A stretch of 64,000 nucleotides of DNA, taken from Pseudomonas sp. ERMR1:02 (GTDB lineage: Bacteria > Pseudomonadota > Gammaproteobacteria > Pseudomonadales > Pseudomonadaceae). The stretch's first letter is position 1, and each line of letters opens with the position of its first letter. The notes below the pieces were generated by a model. That model was given only the letters and a program-made list of their open reading frames with translations, was not told the origin of the DNA and searched no databases. Below, piece after piece: positions 25,221 to 34,627 of this stretch. Made by a program: the position numbers and the translations under genes. The stretch is taken from NCBI RefSeq assembly GCF_002277815.1, contig NZ_NKJI01000023.1, positions 1-64,000 of the forward strand. The letters run 5' to 3'.

Positions 25221-26726
25221 CGGCAATAACGCGCCGCGCCACCGAACGTTTGCGCCAGATCCGCACAACCGGCACCAGCAGCATGACCACGATCAACCCC
25301 CAGACACCGACGGTGATCCCGCTGGACCAGAGAATATCCAGCGAGCCGTTGGAGATCGACAAGGCCCGGCGCAGGTTCTGCTCCATCAAACCGCCGAGGA
25401 TGAAGCCCAGCAAAACCGGCGACAACGGGAAGTCCAGCTTGCGCAGGATGTAGCCGAAGATGCCGATGCCGATCATCAGGAACAGGTCGAAGGTGGTGGC
25501 ATGCACCGCGTACACGCCGATGGCGGTGATGATCGCGATCATCGGCACCAGCGCCCAGTTCGGTACGGCTAGGATTTTGGTGAAGATGCGGATCATTGGG
25601 ATATTGAGGATCACCAGCATGATGTTGGCGATAAACAACGATGCGATCAGGCCCCAGACGATATCCGGTTGCTGTTGAAACAGCAGCGGGCCCGGTGTGA
25701 TGTTGTACAGCGACAGAGCGCCGATCATCACCGCAGTGGTGCCCGACCCCGGTACACCGAGGGTCAGCATCGGCACCAGCGCGCCGCAGGCTTCAGCACC
25801 GATGGCGGTTTCCGGGGCGGCCAGGCCACGTTTGTCGCCTTGGCTGAATTTACCGTTTGGACCGGCAATGCGTTTTTCGGTCATGTAGGCCACGGCGCTG
25901 GCCAGCGTTGCACCGGCCCCCGGCAGCACACCCATGATGAAGCCGAGCACACCGCAGCGCATGTTCACCCAGAACACCGAAGCGGCTTCCTTGAAGTTGA
26001 ACATCATCCGCCCTGTGGCCTGGAAGGCTTCCTGGCCACGGTGGGTTTTTTCCAGCAGCAACAGGATTTCGCTGATGGAGAACAGGCCCAGTACCAGCAC
26101 CACGAATTGAATGCCGTCGGTGAGGTGGATGTTGTCGCCGGTGAACCGGTACACACCACTGTTGGCATCAATGCCGACGGTCGACAGAAACAGCCCGATC
26201 AGCGCGGCAATAAAGGTTTTCAGGGGACGGTCACCCGCCATGCCACCGAGGCAGACAATCGCAAATACCATCAGTACGAAATATTCCGCCGGGCCGAAGG
26301 CAATTGCCCATTTCGCCAGTATCGGCGCGAACACCACCATCCCGCAGGTTGCGATGAATGCGCCGATGAACGAACTCCAGGCCGACAGCGACAGCGCAAC
26401 ACCTGCCAGGCCTTGACGTGCCATCGGGTAGCCGTCGAGGGTGGTCATCACGGTGGACGCCTCGCCCGGGATGTTCAGCAGGATCGAGCTGATCCGGCCG
26501 CCGTATTCGCAACCCAGGTACACCGCAGCAAGCAGGATCAGCGCCGATTCCGGCGGCAGGCCCAGCGCAAACGCGATCGGTATCAACAACGCCACGCCAT
26601 TGATCGGACCCAGCCCCGGCAGCAGGCCGACGACGGTGCCGATCAGCGTGCCGCTGAGTGCGGTTACCAGGTTGTAAGGGTCAGTGCGACGCCGAAGCCG
26701 TGACTCAAATATCCAAGCGTATCCAT
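25213..26726 (-). pseudogene. tctA: Tricarboxylate transporter large permease TctA, frameshifted near the start
   Basis: About 504 residues when read through, with 12 TM helices and the family motifs GLLPGLGPINGVALL near the N-terminus, LNIPGEASTVMTTLDGYPMA and LGVPGSGTTAVMIG. The first 16 codons (MDTLGYLSHGFGVALT) run from 26726. The frame breaks at 26678-26680, where CCCC seems read as CCC; without this the protein would be intact. TctA is the main proton- or Na-coupled channel of the tripartite tricarboxylate transporter. It follows tctB and precedes an AbrB-type gene. Confidence 0.85.
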
Positions 26727-26727
26727 A

Positions 26728-27186
26728 TCAGTTCTCCAGAACGTCGAGCAGGCCCAGAGGCAGTGGCACGTCCATGACTTTGTCGAACAGCAGGTACAGA
26801 CCGACACTCATCAGGCTGATGATCACTGCGCCCGGCAACCATCGTCCGCCGTACAGGCGCGCCATCGGAATGCCAACCAGCATGCTGCTGAGGATGAAAC
26901 CCAGCGGTTCGAACAGCCCGGCGAAGATCAGCAGCAACAGCACGCAAATACCGATCTTGGTCAGGGTTTCGCGATCCATCGGCGGATCTTCATCGGTGTG
27001 CTTGATCGGCGAAGGGCGATACACCATGTACACCAACGCCAGGCCCATCAGCCCCAGCATTAACAAGGGGAAGGCGCGTGGACCGATCGGTTCGTAGGAA
27101 AATGGTGCCTGATAGGGCCAGGCCATCAGCACCAGGCTGAGGCAGGCCAGCAACAGCACTGAAGCAAAAATGCGTTGTAAGAGCAT
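26728..27186 (-). CDS. tctB: Tricarboxylate transporter small permease TctB
   Basis: 152 residues with four TM helices (IFASVLLLACLSLVLMA, FPLLMLGLMGLALVYMVY, TKIGICVLLLLIFAGLF, PGAVIISLMSVGLYLLF). This is the TctB family layout. The ATG at 27186 has GGAGTT 7-12 bases upstream. The stop is two bases from the tctA start, so the genes are tightly coupled. TctB is the small membrane subunit of the TTT importer. Confidence 0.88.
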   Translation of the reverse strand: MLLQRIFASVLLLACLSLVLMAWPYQAPFSYEPIGPRAFPLLMLGLMGLALVYMVYRPSPIKHTDEDPPMDRETLTKIGICVLLLLIFAGLFEPLGFILSSMLVGIPMARLYGGRWLPGAVIISLMSVGLYLLFDKVMDVPLPLGLLDVLEN

Positions 27187-27244
27187 GGGGAACTCCTGTG
27201 CCACGGTCCCGCAAAACGGGACCGTGGCCGCTAGACAGAGGCGA

Positions 27245-28222
27245 TCACTGAATCAGGCCGAACTCTTTGGCCAGCACTTTGTAGTCCGCGACCTGCTTCT
27301 TCACGTAAGTGTCCAGCTCCGGGCCGGTCATGGCGAACGGGAACAGTTCACGCTGATCACGCAACTTGGCGAACTCTTCGGAAGCCAGCAGTTTGTCGAA
27401 GGCGTTTTTCCACCAGGCGTAGTCTTCGTCGCTGACTTTCGGCCCGAGGTAGAAGCCGCGAACCACCGGCCAGACGATGTCGTAGCCCTGCTCTTTGGCA
27501 GTTGGGATGTCTTTCATTTCCGGCTCGTCCAGACGCTTGTCGGAGAACACCGCCAGCAGGCGCATGTCACCGCTCTGGATGTGCGGCATGGAGTCGGAGA
27601 TGTCGGTGCTGCCGACCTGGATGTGGCCGCCGAGCAGGGCGGTGGCGATTTCACCGCCGCCTTCGAGGGCGACGTAACGCAAGTCGCGCGGGTTGATCCC
27701 TGCGGCCTTGGCGATCAGCGCGGTTTGCATCCAGTCCTGGCTACCGACGGTGCCGCCGGAGCCGATCACCACTTTGCTCGGGTCTTTCTTCAGCGCCTGT
27801 ACCAGATCGTCCAGGGTCTTGTAGGGTGAATCGCTTTTCACCGCGATGGCGCCGTAGCTGGTGCCGACAGCCGCGAGCCAGCGCACGTTGGTTTCATCGA
27901 AGCGGCCGAACTTGCCCTGAGCCAGGTTCAACAACGAACCGCTGGACCAAGCCACCAGAGTGCCTGCATCCGCCGGACGCTGGGCAACCACCGCGTTGTA
28001 AGCCACCGCGCCGACACCGCCGGGCATGTAGGTCACGCGCATCGGTTTGGTCAGCAGTTTTTCGTTGATCAGGGCGCTTTGCGCCAATTTGCAGGTCAGG
28101 TCGAAACCACCACCAGGGGACGCCGGGGCGATGCATTCGGGGCGTTTGGGCTCGGCCATCAATTGACCGGCAAACAGCACGCAGCTGGCGGCGAGAGCAA
28201 CTTTACGCATTGACAGGTTCAT
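27245..28222 (-). CDS. tctC: Tricarboxylate-binding periplasmic protein TctC
   Basis: 325 residues with a signal peptide (MRKVALAASCVLFAGQLMA) and the TctC/Bug fold: ECIAPASPGGGFDLTCKLAQ at the ligand site, MPGGVGAVAYNAVV, and WMQTALIAKAAGINPRDLRY. It captures citrate-type acids in the periplasm for TctAB. First permease-component gene after opdH, with an AACAACAA motif just upstream of its ribosome site (see separate entry). Confidence 0.9.
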   Translation of the reverse strand: MNLSMRKVALAASCVLFAGQLMAEPKRPECIAPASPGGGFDLTCKLAQSALINEKLLTKPMRVTYMPGGVGAVAYNAVVAQRPADAGTLVAWSSGSLLNLAQGKFGRFDETNVRWLAAVGTSYGAIAVKSDSPYKTLDDLVQALKKDPSKVVIGSGGTVGSQDWMQTALIAKAAGINPRDLRYVALEGGGEIATALLGGHIQVGSTDISDSMPHIQSGDMRLLAVFSDKRLDEPEMKDIPTAKEQGYDIVWPVVRGFYLGPKVSDEDYAWWKNAFDKLLASEEFAKLRDQRELFPFAMTGPELDTYVKKQVADYKVLAKEFGLIQ

Positions 28223-28239
28223 TCAAGTCTCCTTGGGAG

Positions 28240-28247
28240 TTGTTGTT
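28240..28247 (-). promoter_or_regulatory. Possible Crc/Hfq (CA) motif before tctC
   Basis: The minus strand reads AACAACAA just ahead of AAGGAG and the tctC start. It fits AAnAAnAA, the motif bound by Hfq with Crc to block translation during carbon catabolite repression in Pseudomonas. Confidence 0.45.
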
Positions 28248-28261
28248 ATGGACGTACTGAA

Positions 28262-29554
28262 TTACCAAAGGGCAACGCTATAGCTCACCAGCAGACGCAC
28301 TTCATCGGCATCGCGAGCGGAGTAATTGGAGCGGTAAGTGGCATTGCGCAGGCGCACGGCGACGTCCTTGAGGGCGCCGCTTTGTACTACGTATTTGATT
28401 TCGGTGTTGCGTTCCCACTCTTTGCCTTCGTCACCATTCTTGAGCTTGATGTTGTCACCGCTCACGTAACGGCTCATGAAACTCAGGCCGGGAACGCCGA
28501 GTCTGACGAAGTCGAAGTCGTAACGTGCCTGCCATGAGCGCTCTTCGGCACCGGCAAAGTCGTTGATTTGCACGAAGTTGACCAGGTACGGGTCGGCGCC
28601 ATCCACATAGGGGAACGCGCTGTCGCCGGACATGTGCTGATAACCGGCGCTGAATTTGTGCCCGCTCAAGGCGTAACTCACCAGGCCGTTGAGGGATTTG
28701 TTGTCGATCTTGCCGCCACGGGCTGCACCCTCGTCATCACTGATCGCCAGGCGCAAATCAGTGCCGAACGTCCCGGGCCCGAATGGCTGCGAGGCAATCA
28801 CACCGAGGAAGTGCTGGTTGTAGACTTCATCGAGTTGCGCGAAGTGATAGCTGCCGGTGATTTTGTCGGTGAACTTGTAGTCCACACCGCCGAAATCGAA
28901 ATGTTTGCCGGCAACCGTACCGGCGAAGCGGCTGTTCTTGTTGTTGAGGGCGATGTCCTCGAAGTCCGTGCTGTCGCGGTCCTTGGCTTTCTCCAGACGC
29001 CCGCCGGTGAAGGTCAGGTTCTTGATCTCTTTGGAAGTCAGCAGACCACCTTCAAACGTCTGCGGCAGGATGCGCCCGTCGTTGGGTTTGAGGATCGGCA
29101 ATTCCGGAATCAGGCTGCCTATCTTCAGTTCCGTGGCGGAGATTTTCACTTTGCCGGTCAGGCCAAGTTTGGAGTACTCGTCAGCCGCACGCCCGTTGTC
29201 GTGGGTCGGCAACAGTCCCGTGCCGGTGCGATCGGGGCTCGAATCGAGCTTGACCCCCAGCATGCCCAACGCATCGACCCCGAACCCCACGGTGCCATCG
29301 GTGTAACCCGACTTCAGGTTGAGCATGAAACCTTGGGCCCACTCGTCACGTTTGGATTGCTGGGCGCTGGTGCCATCACGAAAATCTCGATTGAAGTACA
29401 TGTTGCGGGTTTCGAATGTGGCCGAACTGTCTTTGATGAAATCGGCCTGGCTCAACGGCGAAAAGCCCGCAAGAACGGCGGCACTGGCAAGGGCGGTGTG
29501 ACTGAAACGGGAGAGGCGGGCAGGCGCGATCGCCTGGGTCTGCAAGGACTGCAT
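28262..29554 (-). CDS. opdH: OprD-family porin OpdH (tricarboxylate-specific)
   Basis: 430 residues with a long signal peptide (cleavage near SQA, about residue 37) and the OprD-type barrel start FIKDSSATFETRNMYFNRDF. The C-terminus LLVSYSVALW ends in the aromatic residue typical of outer-membrane barrels. The paralogue next to tctCBA and divergent from tctDE is OpdH in P. aeruginosa, which admits cis-aconitate and related acids. The gene order here is the same, so the name is by synteny. An AACAATAA motif lies before its ribosome site. Confidence 0.88.
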   Translation of the reverse strand: MQSLQTQAIAPARLSRFSHTALASAAVLAGFSPLSQADFIKDSSATFETRNMYFNRDFRDGTSAQQSKRDEWAQGFMLNLKSGYTDGTVGFGVDALGMLGVKLDSSPDRTGTGLLPTHDNGRAADEYSKLGLTGKVKISATELKIGSLIPELPILKPNDGRILPQTFEGGLLTSKEIKNLTFTGGRLEKAKDRDSTDFEDIALNNKNSRFAGTVAGKHFDFGGVDYKFTDKITGSYHFAQLDEVYNQHFLGVIASQPFGPGTFGTDLRLAISDDEGAARGGKIDNKSLNGLVSYALSGHKFSAGYQHMSGDSAFPYVDGADPYLVNFVQINDFAGAEERSWQARYDFDFVRLGVPGLSFMSRYVSGDNIKLKNGDEGKEWERNTEIKYVVQSGALKDVAVRLRNATYRSNYSARDADEVRLLVSYSVALW

Positions 29555-29570
29555 AGGTGTTGTACTCCGT

Positions 29571-29578
29571 TTATTGTT
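29571..29578 (-). promoter_or_regulatory. Possible Crc/Hfq (CA) motif before opdH
   Basis: The minus strand reads AACAATAA, immediately followed by the ACGGAG ribosome site of opdH. It fits AAnAAnAA. The tctC leader has a second copy. Confidence 0.45.
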
Positions 29579-29791
29579 CTTATTTGTCGAAAACGCTTCG
29601 AGGCGTTTTTCGGATCGCTGTATGGCAGCAGCGACGGCAGTCGAAACTGTCCGTAGCTGGACTCTAACGGGCTAACCTTTCGTTAACCTTTCAACGATCT
29701 TTAACATTTTTCAGACTTCACAGTGGCGGAGGCGGCTGTAAACTCCGCGCCGAAGAATGGCGTCGACCATCCCTGAATGAGGTAAAAATCC

Positions 29792-30463
29792 ATGCGTGTT
29801 CTGCTCGTCGAAGACCATCTGCAGCTCGCCGAAAGTGTCGCCCAGGCGCTCAAGAGCACCGGGTTGACCGTGGACGTGCTGCACGATGGCGTGGCGGCCG
29901 ATCTGGCGCTGGGCAGCGAGGAATACGCCATGGCGATCCTCGATGTCGGATTGCCGCGCATGGATGGTTTTGAAGTGCTGGCGAGATTGCGCGCACGGGG
30001 CAAGAACCTGCCGGTGTTGATGCTGACCGCACGCAGCGACGTCAAGGATCGCGTCCACGGTCTTAACCTGGGCGCCGACGATTACCTGGCCAAGCCTTTC
30101 GAACTCACCGAACTCGAAGCCCGGGTCAAAGCCTTGCTGCGCCGCAGTGTGTTGGGTGGTGAACGCGTGCAGCGCTGTGGCGTGCTGGCTTATGACCTGG
30201 AGACCCGGCGCTTCACCCTCGGTGAAGAGTTGCTGACCCTGACCTCCCGCGAGCAGGCCGTGCTCGAAGCCCTGATCGCCCGTCCTGGTCGGGTGATGAG
30301 CAAGGAACAACTGGCCTCCCAGGTCTTCGGTCTCGATGAAGAAGCCAGCCCCGATGCCATCGAAATCTACGTGCACCGCTTGCGCAAGAAACTCGACGGA
30401 CAGCCGGTTGCCATCGTGACCTTTCGCGGCCTTGGCTACTTGCTGGAAAGCCGCGATGCATAA
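29792..30463 (+). CDS. tctD: Response regulator TctD
   Basis: 223 residues, OmpR/PhoB type. The receiver has phospho-acceptor Asp51 (MAILDVGLPRMDGFE), Thr in LMLTARSDV and Lys in LAKPFELTELEA. The C-terminal winged helix reads LLTLTSREQAVLEAL to IYVHRLRKKLDG. It activates the divergent opdH-tct operon in response to citrate-type acids. The stop overlaps the tctE start by eight bases. The 237-base gap to opdH should hold both promoters. Confidence 0.9.
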   Translation: MRVLLVEDHLQLAESVAQALKSTGLTVDVLHDGVAADLALGSEEYAMAILDVGLPRMDGFEVLARLRARGKNLPVLMLTARSDVKDRVHGLNLGADDYLAKPFELTELEARVKALLRRSVLGGERVQRCGVLAYDLETRRFTLGEELLTLTSREQAVLEALIARPGRVMSKEQLASQVFGLDEEASPDAIEIYVHRLRKKLDGQPVAIVTFRGLGYLLESRDA

Positions 30464-31843
30464 GCCCAGCAGTCTGCGCTGGCGCCTGCTGTGGAACCTG
30501 GCGCTGTTGCTGGTGGTGTTGATGGTGGCCAGTGGCTTGAGCGCCTACTGGAACGGTCGCGAAGCCGCCGATACGGCGTATGACCGGACCTTGCTGGCCT
30601 CGGCGCGAACCATCGCAGCGGGTGTCTCCCAGCGTGACGGAACGCTCAGTGCCGATGTGCCTTATGTGGCGCTGGACACGTTTGCCTACGACAGCGCCGG
30701 GCGAATTTTTTACCTGGTCAACGATATCCACCAGAACCTGATTTCCGGTTACGAAAACCTTCCCGCCCCACCTCCGGGAACGCCTCGCACCGATGACTAT
30801 CCGGCTCTGGCGCGCTTTTACAACGCCACCTACCGTGGGCAGAACGTGCGGGTGGTCAGCCTGCTCAAACCTGTCAGCGAACCGAACATGAATGGCATGG
30901 CGGAAATTCGCGTCGCGGAAACCGATGAGGCCCGGGTCAGCATGGCGCGCAGCCTTGCGGCGGATACCTTGCTGCGGTTGGGCATGCTGGCGGTCGGTGC
31001 GCTGCTGCTGGTGTGGTTTGCCGTCAGTGCGGCGTTGCGTCCTTTGGAACGCTTGCGAACGGCGGTGGAAGAGCGCCAATCCGACGATCTGCGCCCGTTG
31101 CCGTTGGTGGAAGTGCAGCGCGAGTTGTGGCCGCTGGTGCGTGCGCTCAATCACTTTACTGAACGCCTGCGTGGGCAGTTTGAGCGTCAGGCGCAGTTCA
31201 TCGCTGATGCCGCCATGAGTTGCGTACCCCGTTGGCAGCCCTCAAGGCGCGACTTGAGCTTGGCATGCGGGCGAGCGAACCTGACACCTGGCGCAGCACC
31301 CTGGAAACCGCCGCTCAGAGCACTGATCGCTTGACCCATCTGGCCAACCAGCTGCTTTCACTGGCAAGGGTCGAAAATGGCGCCCGGGCGATTGCCGAGG
31401 GCGGTGCGCAGTTACTCGATCTGAGCCAATTGGCGCGAGAGCTGGGCATGGCCATGGCGCCGCTGGCCCATAAACGCGGGGTAGCACTGGCACTGGAAGC
31501 GGATGAGCCAGTATGGCTGCGGGGCGAACCGACCTTGTTGCACGAGCTGTTGAGCAATCTGGTGGATAACGCGCTGGCCCATACACCACCGGGCGGCAAC
31601 GTCATTTTGCGGGTCTCGGCGCCTGCGGTGCTGGAGGTCGAGGACGACGGCCCTGGCATTCCCTTTGATGAACGAGATCGGGTGTTCGAACGCTTTTACC
31701 GGCGCAACCAGCAAGTGGCGGGCTCAGGTTTGGGATTGGCGATCGTCGGCGAGATTTGCCGCGCGCACCTGGCGCAGATCAGCCTGCACGATGGCGAGCA
31801 GGCGGGGTTGAAGGTGCGGGTGAGTTTTATTGCGGGGGAGTGA
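30456..31843 (+). pseudogene. tctE: Sensor histidine kinase TctE, frameshifted at the H-box
   Basis: About 462 residues when read through. TM1 lies near residues 10-30 (LLWNLALLLVVLMVASGLSA), the periplasmic sensor reaches to about 160, TM2 is LRLGMLAVGALLLVWFAVSA, and a HAMP-like linker follows. The frame breaks at 31213, exactly at the phospho-acceptor: DAA is followed by HELRTPLAALKARLELG only if one C is restored. The ATPase part is intact (LLSNLVDNALAHTPPG, EVEDDGPGIPF, GSGLGLAIVG). A lost base in a CCC run, so probably a sequencing error. Confidence 0.85.
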
Positions 31844-31880
31844 TGGCGTTTGTTCTGGCCTCTTCGTCGGAACGCCGCCC

Positions 31881-31970
31881 GGAGCAAGCCCGCTCCCACA
31901 TTGAATCGAGTCGTTCACAGATTTTGTATCCGCTGGAGATCAAATGTGGGAGCGGGCTTGCTCGCGAAGG
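31881..31970. repeat. REPIN
   Basis: GGAGCAAGCCCGCTCCCACA and TGTGGGAGCGGGCTTGCTCGCGAA are inverted around about 45 bases, between converging tctE and the HDOD gene. Confidence 0.88.
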
Positions 31971-31988
31971 GGGCGACACGGTTTCTGA

Positions 31989-32810
31989 TCAATAAAACAT
32001 TGAACGCGTTTCTTCCAGGTCGGCGCACATCGCCTCGTTGTCGGGATCGATTCCGAGCTTGATAAAGGCCGGCACGCTGAAAGGGTCGATACGTGAGATC
32101 GGGTGGTCGGTGTCTCTGTGGCAATACAGGCTGGCCACCTGCACCAGATCCACATAGTCGACCTGCGCGGATTGCCGCTTGAAGTTCAGGTACAGCCGCG
32201 GGACCTGAACCAGCATGTCCGGAAACTCCCAGACCCTGAGCAATTTGTCGCCCAGCAGCGGGTGAATGTGGTCAATCACATGGTTGAGACTGACCGGATC
32301 GGAAAGCAGTTCATAGTGATCTTCGGCGTAGGTCAGGATCGGCAGTACACCGATCTGATGCACCAGTCCGCCAAGCGCCGCCTGATCGGGTTTGAGCTGG
32401 GTGTAGCTGCGGCACAATGCATAACTGACACCGGCGATTTCCAGGCTTTTGCGCCAGACATCGCGCATCTTCTGTTCCACCACCTCTGAGCGGGCATGGA
32501 AAATCTGTTCCATGACCAGGCCGATGGCCAGGTTGCTGCTGTAGTTGATGCCCAGGCGCGTGATCGCCGTGTGCAAATCGGTGACCTCCTGGGTCGCGCG
32601 CAGCAACGGGCTATTGACCACTTTGATCAGGCGCGCCGACAGCGCGGCATCGCGGCCGATCACTTTGCTCAGGGTGCTGATACTGATGTCCGGGTCTTCA
32701 GCGGCCTTGCGAATCTGCAAGGCCACTTCCGGTAACGTCGGCAGAACCAGGTCATCGTTATCGATGGCCTCAACCAAATCCTGTTGGATCTTATCCGCCA
32801 GCTCACTCAT
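31989..32810 (-). CDS. HDOD domain protein
   Basis: 273 residues, nearly all an HDOD domain: LVLPTLPEVALQIRKAAEDP, then LSKVIGRDAALSARLIKVVN, the degraded HD-like centre AALGGLVHQIGVLPIL, and the C-terminal SVPAFIKLGIDPDNEAM. HDOD proteins lack the metal-binding HD pair and usually act as signalling adaptors in motility or cyclic di-GMP circuits. No GGDEF or EAL domain is fused to it. The target is unknown. Confidence 0.82.
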   Translation of the reverse strand: MSELADKIQQDLVEAIDNDDLVLPTLPEVALQIRKAAEDPDISISTLSKVIGRDAALSARLIKVVNSPLLRATQEVTDLHTAITRLGINYSSNLAIGLVMEQIFHARSEVVEQKMRDVWRKSLEIAGVSYALCRSYTQLKPDQAALGGLVHQIGVLPILTYAEDHYELLSDPVSLNHVIDHIHPLLGDKLLRVWEFPDMLVQVPRLYLNFKRQSAQVDYVDLVQVASLYCHRDTDHPISRIDPFSVPAFIKLGIDPDNEAMCADLEETRSMFY

Positions 32811-32845
32811 TTCGTTTCTCTAGGTGTCGCAAAAAAGTACTGCGT

Positions 32846-33787
32846 TTAACGCTGGATTTCGCGGTCGCGGTCCAGTTGATAAGGCAGGTCGAGCAAGTGC
32901 AGGACTTGGCCGTCGACCGCTCCGACGTGGATATCACCGGCCTGCGCCGCTTCGGCTTGTAGCACGGCCAGCAACTCAATGTTCTGCCCGGCGCGGGCGG
33001 CCAGCACCACTTCACCGATCGAGCTGCCGTGACTTGGGGAAAACAGCTGTGTACCGGGTTCAGGCAGTTCGCTGGCATCCAGCTGCACGCGATACAGACG
33101 GCGCTTGAGTTTGCCCAGGTACTGCATCCGCGCAACGATTTCCTGGCCGGTGTAGCAGCCTTTTTTGAAGCTCACGCCACCGACGGCTTGCAGATTGAGC
33201 ATTTGCGGGATGAACAGCTCGCGGGTGCCCGGCATCACCTGGCCGATACCGGCGCGGATCTGGCCCAGCAGCCATTGATTAAGATCGCCTTCGGCCAGCA
33301 GGGCGGACAGTTTGCCTTTGATGCTGTCGGCTTGATCGGCGGCAACCCAAAGCTCGGCGCGTTCAGGAGAAACGCGAATGGCGATCAACCCGTCATGGCG
33401 TACGATGCTGTCGGTTTCTGCCGGCAACTCAAGCCCCAGGCCAATGAGTGCAGCATCGCCATGGTCGACGCCGAAGCGGGCCCAGGCGGCGCTTTCATCG
33501 GTCAATTTGGACTTGGAAAACACTGCGTACTTTTTCAGGTCCGCCAGTTGCGGTTCCAGCAACTCGCTGGCCATGGCCAGGAGCACGCCGTCACCTTCGA
33601 GCAGGATGCGGAAACTCGATTGCATCCGGCCTTTCTGCGTGCAGCGCGCGCCAAGGCTGGCCTGGGTGTCGCTCAGGTAATCGAGGTTGCAGGTCAATTG
33701 GCCTTGCAGGAACTTGCCGGCGTCCGCGCCGCGGACCGCCAGAACACCTTCATGAGACAGCGTGCAGAAAAAAGCGGAATCGGCCAT
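32846..33787 (-). CDS. ygfZ: Folate-dependent YgfZ/CAF17 iron-sulfur protein
   Basis: 313 residues, GCV-T-like fold. The signature KGCYTGQEIVARMQYLGKLK lies at about residues 209-228, with the conserved Cys. YgfZ supports repair or assembly of some Fe-S enzymes and tRNA thiolation through tetrahydrofolate. It is divergent from sdhE, the usual pseudomonad arrangement. Confidence 0.92.
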   Translation of the reverse strand: MADSAFFCTLSHEGVLAVRGADAGKFLQGQLTCNLDYLSDTQASLGARCTQKGRMQSSFRILLEGDGVLLAMASELLEPQLADLKKYAVFSKSKLTDESAAWARFGVDHGDAALIGLGLELPAETDSIVRHDGLIAIRVSPERAELWVAADQADSIKGKLSALLAEGDLNQWLLGQIRAGIGQVMPGTRELFIPQMLNLQAVGGVSFKKGCYTGQEIVARMQYLGKLKRRLYRVQLDASELPEPGTQLFSPSHGSSIGEVVLAARAGQNIELLAVLQAEAAQAGDIHVGAVDGQVLHLLDLPYQLDRDREIQR

Positions 33788-33936
33788 GGGTCATCGCAGG
33801 GTAAAGAGTCTGACGGACATGATAAGGGGGCGCCTTCGAAATGGGTAGTTCACAAAGGATCGTTGGTGACCGACCAAAGCCGACTGTTCGATAGGGCGGG
33901 GGCCTGTATACTTGCGGCCTATTTGAGGAGCGCTCC

Positions 33937-34191
33937 ATGGTCGAAGATGTTGAACTGAATCGCCTCTACTGGCACAGCCGCCGCGGCATGCTTGAGCTTG
34001 ACGTGTTGCTGGTGCCGTTTGTGAAAGAGGTCTATGCGCACCTCAACGAGGTTGATCGCGCCTGCTACGTCAGGTTGCTCGAATGCGAAGATCAGGACAT
34101 GTTCGGCTGGTTCATGGAACGCGCCGAATCGGAAGATCCGGAGCTTCAGCGCATGGTTCGCATGATCCTGGATCGTGTCCAGCCCAAGTAA
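33937..34191 (+). CDS. sdhE: Succinate dehydrogenase assembly factor SdhE
   Basis: 84 residues with RRGM (15-18) in the stretch YWHSRRGMLELDVLL, the signature of SdhE/YgfY, and the helical C-terminus MFGWFMERAESEDPELQRMV. SdhE attaches FAD to SdhA. It overlaps the start of ygfX, as in other gammaproteobacteria where the two form one operon. Confidence 0.93.
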   Translation: MVEDVELNRLYWHSRRGMLELDVLLVPFVKEVYAHLNEVDRACYVRLLECEDQDMFGWFMERAESEDPELQRMVRMILDRVQPK

Positions 34192-34627
34192 TTCGTTCGA
34201 ATGCCGCTGGCATGCCTCAAGGCAGTTGCTGGCGGCGTATCTTTTGGCCCAGCTGTTCGCATTGGGCTCGCTATTTCTTCTCACTTTACCGCTCTGGGCC
34301 AGTTTGCTCGGTGTTTTGTGCTGTCTGCTGCATGGTGTTTGGGCGCTGCCTCGTCAGATTCTGCTGACGCACCCTCAGGCCTTCCGCGGTTTGCGGCGCA
34401 ATACCGAAGGCTGGCAGTTGTGGAGTCAGGCGGCGGGATGGCAATCGGTGCAACTACGACCGGACAGTCTGGCGCTGCCGTTGGTCGTGGTGTTGCGTTT
34501 CCGTGTGAAGGGTGAGCGGCGAGTCAGAGCCATTTGCGTGCCCCGGGATTCGCAAGCGGCGGATCTGCACCGACGCCTGCGGGTCCGGCTCAAGTTCAGT
34601 CGGCGTAGGTGGGCGGCACCAGAATAG
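34175..34627 (+). CDS. ygfX: YgfX family membrane protein
   Basis: 150 residues starting at a GTG that overlaps the sdhE stop region (MSSPSNSFECRWHASRQLLA). Two adjacent TM helices lie at about 17-60 (LLAAYLLAQLFALGSLFLLT, WASLLGVLCCLLHGVWALP), then a soluble beta-rich C-terminal domain with an Arg-rich end. YgfX is the partner gene of sdhE; E. coli YgfX (CptA) affects cell shape proteins, but this is not proven for Pseudomonas. Its last 32 bases overlap the converging nadB gene. Confidence 0.8.
   Translation: MSSPSNSFECRWHASRQLLAAYLLAQLFALGSLFLLTLPLWASLLGVLCCLLHGVWALPRQILLTHPQAFRGLRRNTEGWQLWSQAAGWQSVQLRPDSLALPLVVVLRFRVKGERRVRAICVPRDSQAADLHRRLRVRLKFSRRRWAAPE

Noticed and set aside
25669..26703. 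A 344-codon plus-strand frame opposite tctA
   Set aside because: Gln/His/Arg-rich composition typical of an antisense shadow; tctA motifs are on the other strand.
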